Source: Thermoplasmata archaeon
GTDB taxonomy: Bacteria; Actinomycetota; Acidimicrobiia; Acidimicrobiales; Acidimicrobiaceae
Length of the DNA stretch: 5,700 bases
Direction: 5' to 3'
Assembly (NCBI GenBank): GCA_021836665.1
Contig: JAKBHQ010000236.1
Span: 1 to 5,700 of the forward strand
This document shows, in pieces, positions 1-5,031 of this stretch. The notes beneath the pieces were generated by a model. That model had not been told where the DNA came from and did not search any database. It was given only the letters and a program-made list of their open reading frames with translations. Position numbers and translations under genes: made by a program. Numbering within the stretch: position 1 is the first letter of the stretch; every line of letters starts with the position of its first letter.

Positions 1-1
1 A

Positions 2-57
2 AAACGGACAACACAACTCGCACAAACGGACAACACGACCACAAAAACGGACAACAC
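2..57. repeat. Three direct repeats at 21-22 bp pitch, possible IS21-like end
   Basis: AAACGGACAACAC occurs exactly at 2-14, 24-36 and 45-57, and copies 2 and 3 continue identically with GACCA. The pitch of 22 then 21 bp places the copies on one face of the helix, which suits an array bound by one protein. On the minus strand the unit reads GTGTTGTCCGTTT. From memory, tandem TTGTCCGTTTT-like units near a TG terminus are typical of IS21-family ends, and here the minus strand begins TGATGG at 65. The rest of such an element would lie left of the window. Plasmid iterons are the alternative. The repeats are certain; their identity is inferred. Confidence 0.7.
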
Positions 58-64
58 GACCATC

Positions 65-200
65 AGTGCTGGTCAAAACACCTGCCAGGACTGCCACTGC
101 AAACTGCATCTAACACAAAAAAACTAAAGGCACTGATCTAGTAAGTCGAAGATCACTTGAGGTTTCAAATTGACCACCAGGCATCGCAGGGAGTAATTAA
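65..200. other. Intergenic leader of the 309-aa gene
   Basis: No coding frame is evident here. An 8-bp inverted pair, ATCAGTGC at 62-69 and GCACTGAT at 130-137, brackets an A-rich stretch (115-127). AGGGAG at 188-193 is a good ribosome binding site seven bases before the GTG at 201. I could not find a convincing -35/-10 pair, so the promoter is not assigned. Confidence 0.4.
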
Positions 201-1130
201 GTGGCAAGGAAAAAGGCAACTGTGCAAAAAACAACACGTTCGCAACTGTCACATCGCCGAGACCACATAATTATCGAAACTGCGAAGTACGCCGAGTCAA
301 TCTACCGAGCCAGGGAGTTCGGAATGTCGTGGACACTAATCGCTGACAAGCTCGCAGAAGTAGTGCCGGGATTCGTGAAAGAACGACGCAAAGCTCGCCG
401 GATTATGGACAGGGCGATTGAAGTAGCAAAAGAGTTGGAGACTCGAAACGTAGAGTTGACACAATTACAAATTCCAGCGATGAACACGTTGCTCTGCTGG
501 GATCAACTAGGCGAGCCCGCTAGCATCGCTAGCGCAACACCCACTGTCGCCAAATCTCCCAAAAGCATCATTGCCGATCAACGCTCTACCCAGTCGGTAA
601 GACCAGAACCGATAGCTGAGTCAACGATACAGAACGAGAACCAAACGGTTGAGCCAGATGTGACGACCGTCGTGCGTCGAGATCGAGCAATCCAGAACAA
701 TGTGGAAAAGTTGTGTGCAATTGATGCGAAGGTGTTGTACATCGATACATTGACCGACGAGTTGCCTCCGTTTAGCACAGGATCGGATTTTGTTAGCGTC
801 TTTATACCTGAGTCCGCAAAGATCTCCATCGTGGCTGTCACGAGTGGGGGAAGAATGTGCATCTGTGCCTGTCTCAAGACCAGTGCGTACACGAACGCAC
901 TTAACGTGGACCTTCTTCTCGAGAGATACGGCCCCAGAATAACCGGACCACGATTGCCACCCATACCGCCCACAAGAGACCGCTACGAAATGATTGCCTG
1001 GGCAGCGTCGCCCACCGTGCAGTCCGCACTTACCGAGATCATCAAGGATGAGGTAAGAGACTGGTTCGAAAGTCTACCTATATCAGCTCGCTACCCATCT
1101 ATCACTACCACAGTCGTCCGTGTGCCCTAA
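201..1130 (+). CDS. Unrecognised 309-aa protein with basic helical N-terminus
   Basis: I do not recognise this protein. It starts at GTG behind AGGGAG with seven-base spacing, which supports this start. Residues 1-24 are strongly basic. Residues 25-85 look wholly helical and contain FGMSWTLIADKLAEVVPGF followed by KERRKARRIM, a pattern that could be a helix-turn-helix with a basic recognition segment. Residues about 105-160 are a Ser/Thr/Pro/Gln-rich linker. Residues 165-300 look like a separate alpha/beta domain with alternating hydrophobic stretches (FVSVFIPESAKISIVAV) and a Cys cluster MCICAC at 219-224. No signal peptide or membrane segment is visible. Its position beside the repeats at 2-57 would suit a repeat-binding or regulatory protein of a plasmid or element, but that is inference. 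The small ORF at 1154 follows within 23 bases and could be co-transcribed. Confidence 0.75.
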   Translation: MARKKATVQKTTRSQLSHRRDHIIIETAKYAESIYRAREFGMSWTLIADKLAEVVPGFVKERRKARRIMDRAIEVAKELETRNVELTQLQIPAMNTLLCWDQLGEPASIASATPTVAKSPKSIIADQRSTQSVRPEPIAESTIQNENQTVEPDVTTVVRRDRAIQNNVEKLCAIDAKVLYIDTLTDELPPFSTGSDFVSVFIPESAKISIVAVTSGGRMCICACLKTSAYTNALNVDLLLERYGPRITGPRLPPIPPTRDRYEMIAWAASPTVQSALTEIIKDEVRDWFESLPISARYPSITTTVVRVP

Positions 1131-1153
1131 ACACACTTACAAAGGAGCAAAGA

Positions 1154-1326
1154 ATGTCAACATCAAAAACTCACTCACCGGAATGGCGCGGGAGGTCAAG
1201 TTCCTGATGGAGGGCCATGCAGCGACACAATCGCCGGATAGAGTTACAAGAGTCGATGCTTCTGACAACTGGTATGCAGTATTGATGGCACTACTTGGTA
1301 GTGCCATCGGGATGTTCGGCAATTAA
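1154..1326 (+). CDS. Small ORF with start/frame conflict, possibly frameshifted
   Basis: A very good ribosome binding site (AAAGGAG, 1141-1147) stands six bases before ATG 1154. That frame, beginning MSTSKTHSPEWRGRSSS, stops after 17 codons. A second frame is open across 1120-1326, with a GTG at 1120 that overlaps the end of the upstream gene and an ATG at 1183 that has no ribosome binding site. This frame ends in a hydrophobic run, NWYAVLMALLGSAIGMF, long enough for a marginal membrane segment. Joining the two frames near 1196-1205 would give a peptide of about 57 residues. Either the gene has a frameshift or one of the weak starts is used. No homology is recognised. Confidence 0.35.
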
Positions 1327-1333
1327 CGTTACC

Positions 1334-1360
1334 GGTAGCTCTGCCGCGCGCAGAGCTACC
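1334..1360 (+). terminator. GC-rich hairpin after the rightward genes
   Basis: GGTAGCTCTG (1334-1343) and CAGAGCTACC (1351-1360) form a perfect 10-bp stem around a 7-base loop. It lies eight bases after the small ORF's stop codon. The following bases, TTGTAATG, are only weakly T-rich, so it may be an inefficient intrinsic terminator or an mRNA-stabilising stem. It also marks the edge of the leftward decayed region. Confidence 0.5.
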
Positions 1361-1450
1361 TTGTAATGACCGCCAAGAAGGACCTCCTTCACCGGGACTT
1401 TGTCGTTAATGATTGTTTGATGCGTGGGTGAGCGTGCAATTCCGAGACGA
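1340..1450 (-). pseudogene. Short fragment resembling the N-terminal region of the partner gene
   Basis: Read leftwards, this stretch encodes IINDKVPVKEVLLGGHYKVAL. The partner gene upstream encodes IIRAKVPVKASQGGVTAL, so both give IIxxKVPVK, then GG, then AL. At DNA level 1386-1414 and 1869-1897 match at 22 of 29 positions without gaps. The frame runs on to a stop at 1291-1293, inside the rightward small ORF. This is best read as the remnant of a tandem second copy, truncated near the hairpin at 1334-1360. Chance similarity is not excluded because the matching segment is short. Confidence 0.35.
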
Positions 1451-1484
1451 ATGGCCGCCGCCCTGATGTAAATCAAGTTAGGTG

Positions 1485-1962
1485 TTAAGCATTTGGCTGA
1501 GGCGGAGGCGGCTCGCCAAACGCGAGGAAAAACTTGGTTGATAGGTTCCAGTCGAAAACTTTCTTTTGTTGCTTGTCCATCTTTTCGCGGGCCGAGCACT
1601 TGATTGAGGCATGCGAACAGCCGAGCGGAGAAGGCGTATCCCGATCTGGGGTATGCTCGGTTGATGTCCCGCACTGAAGGTCGAGGGCTTGGCGTGAAGT
1701 GATTTCATAAACGAGATCGTCGCCTCGCCCATCGAGTACAGCCTCAGGACCCGCACTATGAGCGTCCCGTAAATGCTCCCGCCAGATTGTTAAGAGGTCT
1801 GGGTCGAACTGTAGAGAATTCTTGCTCCTGACCTGAGGTAGCCAGCGCGGTCACGCCGCCCTGAGATGCCTTCACGGGGACCTTCGCTCGAATGATTCGG
1901 ACCCGGCGTAAGAGTCGAGCTGTGTCAGGAAGCGACTGTACCTCGTAGCAAGGGGAACCTAC
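1485..1962 (-). pseudogene. Frameshifted partner gene of the 221-aa ORF
   Basis: Two overlapping leftward frames carry consecutive parts of one protein. The first is open from 2001 to 1756 and includes SLPDTARLLRRVRIIRAKV, then PVKASQGGVTALATS. The second is open from 1850 to a TAA at 1487-1485 and encodes 121 residues beginning PRWLPQVRSKNSLQ, then FDPDLLTIWREHLRDAH, GPEAVL, DDLVYEIT, PLGCSHASIKC and ending KFFLAFGEPPPPQPNA. The second frame has no ATG, GTG or TTG before residue 91, so it must continue from the first. Skipping one base between about 1855 and 1815 joins them. The first frame also has no ordinary start; it overlaps the stop of the 221-aa gene as GTAG (1962-1959). From memory, actinobacterial proteins with an LLRRV N-terminus and WREHL...HAxV C-terminus are encoded just after PSVVP-motif proteins, matching this order. 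Function is unknown. It is most likely a pseudogene, unless a programmed +1 shift operates. Confidence 0.6.
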
Positions 1963-2624
1963 GGGATTAGAGCCAGATATCGGAGAACCCCCTGGATTAG
2001 TTCATAATGCTCGGTGAGCGACCCATAGAAGGAGTCTCCGGATGCTCTCCGGTTGGCGCACACGAATATTTCGTCTTCGCCGACCTCAATTTCGACATCC
2101 AGACCACCCTTGTGCCAGACGAAGGACACGCCACCCTCCTCGCTCGGCACGACGGATGGGGTCGGTGTGCTTGGAGAGAAAAGTCGAGCTACAACCAAGT
2201 GCGCGACTCTGACGAGTTCAGCACTGGGGTAAGGATCTTCGGAGGTCTCGTCCGCGGCGCGCGCCTCTATCTGGACCAGGCGCTTCGAAACATACTCTTT
2301 CCAGCGGCTAGGCTCCTGTGTCGTCAGGATGCCGATCAGATGGTCAGTGGCGTCATGGGGCGTAGCTTGTTGCCACTGCTGGGTAGACGATCCGTTCGCA
2401 CAGCAGCTCATTCGCAGGGCTGTTTCGGTCTCACAAGTCGCTCGAGGCATCCGTGTTGCATTGTCTTCTAGGCCGGGTACTAGGTAGGGAAAGGTTGGAG
2501 AGGCACCGATCATCGGCACAACCGCTCTCACCGATTGAGAAGGCAGGAGCACAACCTTATCTTGCGGAGTGTCGGTGCCGGTGGCGATCCGTGGTTCAGC
2601 AAGTGTCACTTCGTCCGCTCCCAT
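1959..2624 (-). CDS. 221-aa protein with PTPSVVP / WHKGG beta-rich C-terminal domain
   Basis: Starts at ATG 2624 behind AAGAGG (2640-2635) with a 10-base spacer. Residues 1-90 are low in recognisable features and include a Cys pair (CC at 74-75). Residues 95-150 look helical (RWKEYVSKRLVQIEARAA, then ELVRVAHLVVARL). Residues 154-190 hold PTPSVVPSEEGG followed by VSFVWHKGGLDVEIEVGEDEIFV, predicted beta strands, and then a short helical tail ending LRYLALIP. I recall PSVVPT-DGG-EWH domains as uncharacterised proteins found in actinobacteria and other phyla, often encoded just before an LLRRV protein; here the decayed partner follows directly. The reverse-strand 154-aa frame over the same bases has no such motifs and was set aside. 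The IS200/IS605 element ends about 30 bases upstream, so the native promoter has probably been separated from the gene. It may be silent or driven from the element. Biochemical function is unknown. Confidence 0.65.
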   Translation of the reverse strand: MGADEVTLAEPRIATGTDTPQDKVVLLPSQSVRAVVPMIGASPTFPYLVPGLEDNATRMPRATCETETALRMSCCANGSSTQQWQQATPHDATDHLIGILTTQEPSRWKEYVSKRLVQIEARAADETSEDPYPSAELVRVAHLVVARLFSPSTPTPSVVPSEEGGVSFVWHKGGLDVEIEVGEDEIFVCANRRASGDSFYGSLTEHYELIQGVLRYLALIP

Positions 2625-2654
2625 AACTTATGCGCCTCTTCGGTAGTCAATGCC

Positions 2655-2800
2655 TTGAATCCTCCCCACGGATAAATCCGGGGGATTCGTGACTCAGACT
2701 GCCTGACAACCCTGCGGATTACCAGGTCTTACCGTCGTCAATACCACAGGGTGGAAACCAGCCCTTTTTAGTATCACTGTTGCGGAGTTCTTGTCTCTTG
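2655..2800 (-). ncRNA. Probable TnpB omega (right-end) RNA
   Basis: TnpB nucleases of IS200/IS605 elements use an RNA that overlaps the 3' part of tnpB and ends at the element's right boundary, with the adjacent flanking DNA as the guide. Here the scaffold would run leftwards through the last ~100 bases of tnpB and the hairpin at 2688-2657, ending at TTCAA (2659-2655). The guide would then be the flank, GGCATTGACTACCGAAGAGG (2654-2635). Position and hairpin are seen directly. The RNA itself, its 5' end and its activity are inferred from the family. Confidence 0.5.
2657..2688 (-). repeat. Right-end hairpin of the IS element
   Basis: CCCC (2664-2667) pairs with GGGG (2681-2684) and CGGAT (2669-2673) with ATCCG (2676-2680), leaving a bulged A and an AA loop. 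GAAT (2657-2660) and ATTC (2685-2688) extend the stem. The 24-nt core is identical to that at 4420-4443. It lies just after the tnpB stop codon, where TnpA binds the right end and where the TnpB guide-RNA scaffold finishes. Confidence 0.85.
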
Positions 2801-3932
2801 GCCTCACCATACCACATGCTTTGCAAGTGTAGATTCGCATCGACAACTCCAAACGGTGCTTGGCTATCGCACCGCATTCGGAGCACTCCATAGTTGTACC
2901 TGCCGGATTCACTAACCGCAGGTCACGCAGGTGTTTGCCTGCCATGAAGATGAGTTCATTCTTGGTAGCGCTTATGGCTCCATCGGCAGCCTTTCGTGCC
3001 ATGGTAGATTTGGCAAGGAATTTGGGCCGAAAGTCCTCGACAGCTATCCCATCATTTTGGCGAACAACTTTCTTGGCCCACTTGCGCCCGGTGTCCTGAC
3101 GTTGCCGTTTGACCTTCTGGTGGACTTTTGCCGTCTGGGTCTTCGCCAACTTATAACCGACGGAAGCGGCCTGGCCTTTCTTTGGCTTTCGCCTCGCCAT
3201 CTTACGTTGAGCCCGGGTTAGTTTCTTCTGTGCCTGCTTGCCGTACTCGGGATGGGCCAGATCACAATCGTCGTCTGTAGTGGTGGCAATCTCTCTTACG
3301 CCCCAATCAATTCCGATGTCTTTCCCTGTGGTAGGTAGAGGCTGCGGAACAACCCTTACTACGAAACTAACCCACCAGGCTCCACAGGCATCCTCGTAAA
3401 TTCTCACAGAGGTCGGCTCCGATGGAAGCGATCTTGACCACACCGGCCTGACCTCAACCCCCCCTGCCAGATACAGTCTCAGGTGTCCGAGTTCGTCTTT
3501 CTTGAGAGAGAACCCCCGCTTGGTGTAGGCCAGGCTAGGCAGATCCCGTTTGGCAGACTTGAATCTAGGCATACCCCGGCGTTGCGACATTGGAAGCCGA
3601 TCCTTTATGTCCTTTAATGCCTTTTGGCGCGCCTTTCCGAAATCTCTGATCGCTTGCTGTTGTACGACGCTCGATCCAACTGCTAGCCACTCGTGCTCTG
3701 CTCGCCAACTGGTTAACATCCGATCCAGTTCAGCAGGCCCACAGGTTAGCTTGTTCTCTGGTGTAGACGCTGCGTAGGTGGTCTTTGACTGCTCTACGCA
3801 CTGATTCCACACCCAACGTGCAAGTCCCCACTCTTTGTTCAACATACGTCGGTTCTGTTCTGATACACGCAACCGATACAAGAACCGTGCATTTGACTCT
3901 GTTGGTGTTCCGATGACGCTTGTTGAACCCAC
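2694..3932 (-). CDS. tnpB: TnpB, RNA-guided RuvC nuclease of the IS605 family
   Basis: A 412-aa protein of normal TnpB length, related to the ancestor of Cas12. The N-terminal part (about 16-200) has the usual YRLRVSEQNRRMLNKEWG and VWNQCVEQSK segments and a QQQAIRDFGKA helix. The split RuvC domain is complete: D209 in GIDWG, E299 in IAVEDF and D380 in RPRDKNSATVIL. A four-Cys zinc finger (C350, C353, C370, C373) lies between the second and third motifs. P378 replaces the usual Asp in the DRDxNAA motif, but the catalytic Asp is kept. The first available start is GTG 3932, six bases after TATACT on the same strand, which suggests a leaderless message. It cuts DNA at sites matching its guide next to a short target-adjacent motif, helping the element persist. 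It is not needed for transposition chemistry. Confidence 0.93.
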   Translation of the reverse strand: MGSTSVIGTPTESNARFLYRLRVSEQNRRMLNKEWGLARWVWNQCVEQSKTTYAASTPENKLTCGPAELDRMLTSWRAEHEWLAVGSSVVQQQAIRDFGKARQKALKDIKDRLPMSQRRGMPRFKSAKRDLPSLAYTKRGFSLKKDELGHLRLYLAGGVEVRPVWSRSLPSEPTSVRIYEDACGAWWVSFVVRVVPQPLPTTGKDIGIDWGVREIATTTDDDCDLAHPEYGKQAQKKLTRAQRKMARRKPKKGQAASVGYKLAKTQTAKVHQKVKRQRQDTGRKWAKKVVRQNDGIAVEDFRPKFLAKSTMARKAADGAISATKNELIFMAGKHLRDLRLVNPAGTTMECSECGAIAKHRLELSMRIYTCKACGMVRPRDKNSATVILKRAGFHPVVLTTVRPGNPQGCQAV

Positions 3933-3937
3933 GGCTC

Positions 3938-3964
3938 CAGTATACCACAGATTGTTGTATACTG
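3938..3964. promoter_or_regulatory. Symmetrical divergent promoter between tnpB and tnpA
   Basis: CAGTATAC (3938-3945) and GTATACTG (3957-3964) form a perfect 8-bp inverted repeat with an 11-base spacer. Each arm contains TATACT pointing outward, at 3958-3963 on the plus strand and 3944-3939 on the minus strand. Each hexamer is exactly six bases before a start codon (ATG 3970, GTG 3932). The leftward copy is preceded by TGG, an extended -10. No good -35 is seen. Leaderless transcription of both genes, perhaps with a protein binding the repeat, is inferred. Confidence 0.55.
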
Positions 3965-3969
3965 ACTAC

Positions 3970-4407
3970 ATGGACGTTAAATCCAGCCGAAACGTAGTAT
4001 ACCGCTGCATCTATCACGTTGTGTGGTGTCCAAAATATCGACGGCCTGTCATTACCAGTGCAGACCCCAGCCTCAATAATCCACCCATATTCGGTGACCC
4101 TGGTCCTGTGGACTCCCGTTTAATCGAGATTATCCGGCAGGTGTGCGACGAGGTAGGCGCAGAGATAGTCGAAATTGAGACTATGCCAGACCACGTTCAT
4201 ATCCTTGTCGGCGTTGACCCCCAGTACGGAATCGCTCGGCTTGTCCGCAAGATGAAGGGACGAACGAGTCGAATACTGCGTCAGGAATTTCCATCTTTGC
4301 GACGTCGTATTCCGACCCTTTGGACTAACAGTTACTTCATTGCCACTGTCGGGGGAGCACCCCTAAAAATCATTCAACAGTACATTGCCAATCAACGAAA
4401 CGTGTAG
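3970..4407 (+). CDS. tnpA: TnpA, IS200/IS605 HUH Y1 transposase
   Basis: A 145-aa Y1 transposase that cuts and rejoins single-stranded element ends via a 5'-phosphotyrosine link. The start YRCIYHVVWCPKYRRPV is diagnostic of the family. The metal-binding HUH motif is H75-V76-H77 in MPDHVHILV. The nucleophile is Y138 in QQYIANQ, with Q142 as the usual third ligand. The segment LVRKMKGRTSRILR follows at about 91-104. An insertion of roughly 15 residues (SADPSLNNPPIFGDPGP, 30-46) replaces the short turn normally found before the RLxEII helix. The open frame extends upstream to 3835, but family length and the N-terminal motif select ATG 3970. There is no ribosome binding site, and the -10-like TATACT six bases away suggests a leaderless message. 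All catalytic residues are present. Confidence 0.95.
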   Translation: MDVKSSRNVVYRCIYHVVWCPKYRRPVITSADPSLNNPPIFGDPGPVDSRLIEIIRQVCDEVGAEIVEIETMPDHVHILVGVDPQYGIARLVRKMKGRTSRILRQEFPSLRRRIPTLWTNSYFIATVGGAPLKIIQQYIANQRNV

Positions 4408-4409
4408 CG

Positions 4410-4455
4410 TGGCGCTATCCCTCCCCACGGATAAATCCGGGGGCTTCCCGCGCCA
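4410..4455 (-). repeat. Left-end hairpin of the IS element
   Basis: The same 24-nt core as the right end lies at 4420-4443, with CCCC/GGGG and CGGAT/ATCCG stems and a bulged A. It is enclosed by TGGCGC (4410-4415) and GCGCCA (4450-4455). It begins three bases after the tnpA stop. The outer stem differs from that of the right end, as is common in this family where only the core hairpin is matched. Confidence 0.8.
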
Positions 4456-4464
4456 TTCCGGTGA
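4446..4464 (-). repeat. 19-bp exact inverted match to 1175-1193
   Basis: Read on the minus strand this is TCACCGGAATGGCGCGGGA, identical to plus-strand 1175-1193; the next two bases match at one of two. A 19-bp match is very unlikely by chance in 5.7 kb. It lies at the outer side of the left-end hairpin, so it probably contains the element's left tip and target site. Confidence 0.75.
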
Positions 4465-4586
4465 TCTTTAAACCACGACGCAGCGACACTGCTCTGGGTC
4501 GATTGGTTCAACAATCGGAGACTCCATAGTTCGATTGGAATGATTCCGCCGTCAGAATTCGAGGCCAACTACTACACTCAAAGAGA

Positions 4587-4612
4587 ACTTGAGAACCGAT
4601 CGGTTCTCAAGT
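4587..4612 (-). terminator. 26-bp perfect palindrome downstream of the toxin operon
   Basis: ACTTGAGAACCGA (4587-4599) is followed by its exact reverse complement to 4612. As RNA it would form an 11-bp stem with a GATC loop. In the leftward direction it is followed by TTCTCTTT, a modest T-rich tract, so it may end the mntA-hepT transcript 57 bases after the hepT stop. A perfect palindrome could also be a binding site for a dimeric protein. Confidence 0.5.
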
Positions 4613-4668
4613 AACTGAGTCTCCATTAAACCCGGGGCATATCAAACAACCCTTCGAAGTGTGTCTGG

Positions 4669-5031
4669 TTACTCTAACGTGGGTATGTCGGCCCCAATTT
4701 GTCTTTCGTCTCTGGATTCATCAGGCAAGGTAAAGGCATCACGAAGGATAGGCAGATCCTCGAGGATTGTCTGTTCGACTATGCTCCACTCGATGTCCCA
4801 GTACCGGTGGGCTACCTGAATGCGCAATCCGGTGATGCCTCTCCATGGGATTGCTTGATGGGTAGACTTGAAGGTATCACTCAGATGCGTCGCAGCCTCT
4901 CCTATGATCTCCATCTGGCGTAATACTGCCGAACGGTACATGTCATCGTGTTGATGCTCGGAGGTCCAACGTTCGATCCTGGCTATAGCATCCAAGATAT
5001 GTACAACGCGATCAGCATCTGTGGATGTCAC
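4669..5031 (-). CDS. hepT: HEPN-domain toxin, HepT-like (DUF86)
   Basis: A small all-helical HEPN protein, the RNase toxin of HepT/MntA systems. Start chosen at GTG 5031, which overlaps the antitoxin stop as GTGA and lies ten bases after GAGG (5045-5042), giving 120 residues. GTG 5040 would add three residues but has no usable site. The N-terminus (DADRVVHILDAIARIERW) and the IIGEAATHLS segment (43-52) are typical. The active-site motif is R70-IQVA-H75-R-Y77, i.e. RX4HXY, so the catalytic Arg and His are kept. The Asn that usually follows the Arg is Ile71. In studied systems the Tyr of this motif is AMPylated by the MNT partner to silence the toxin; Y77 is the equivalent. The C-terminus has a charged tail of about 20 residues. 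Translational coupling to the upstream antitoxin is likely. Confidence 0.9.
   Translation of the reverse strand: MTSTDADRVVHILDAIARIERWTSEHQHDDMYRSAVLRQMEIIGEAATHLSDTFKSTHQAIPWRGITGLRIQVAHRYWDIEWSIVEQTILEDLPILRDAFTLPDESRDERQIGADIPTLE

Larger units (their letters stand above)
2655..4464. mobile_element. IS200/IS605-family element with divergent tnpA and tnpB
   Basis: The element has the IS608/IS605 arrangement: a HUH Y1 transposase (tnpA) reading right and tnpB reading left from a shared 37-bp intergenic region. Each end carries a subterminal imperfect hairpin with an identical 24-nt core (2661-2684 and 4420-4443) in the same orientation, not as terminal inverted repeats, which fits single-strand transposition. 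In tnpB orientation the right end probably finishes at TTCAA (2659-2655). The left boundary is less certain: I place it near 4464 by the hairpin spacing and by a 19-bp sequence there that recurs at 1175-1193. No target duplication is expected for this family. Both genes look intact, so the copy may be active. Confidence 0.9.

Noticed and set aside
2..57. CRISPR array
   Set aside because: The repeated units are only 13-18 bp with spacers of about 3-9 bp that share sequence; there is no cas gene. A multi-repeat IS end or iterons fits better.
62..137. ATCAGTGC/GCACTGAT inverted pair as a mobile-element end or operator
   Set aside because: Only 8 bp with a 60-base gap; expected by chance in a window of this size without further support.
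578..973. Leftward 131-aa frame inside the 309-aa gene
   Set aside because: No ribosome binding site or domain signal; the sense gene has both a good start signal and protein-like composition.
1478..1756. Leftward 92-aa frame (MRVLRLYSMGEATISF...)
   Set aside because: It overlaps the start-less frame 1850-1485, which reads as a real protein. The 92-aa frame is Arg/Ser-rich and featureless, typical of an out-of-frame shadow.
2007..2471. Rightward 154-aa frame opposite the 221-aa gene
   Set aside because: It has no recognisable motif and no ribosome binding site, while the opposite strand carries the PTPSVVP/WHKGG domain and a good site. Treated as a shadow.
3835..3969. N-terminal extension of TnpA upstream of ATG 3970
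   Set aside because: It would overlap tnpB and the divergent promoter, and Y1 transposases begin about where ATG 3970 places the start.
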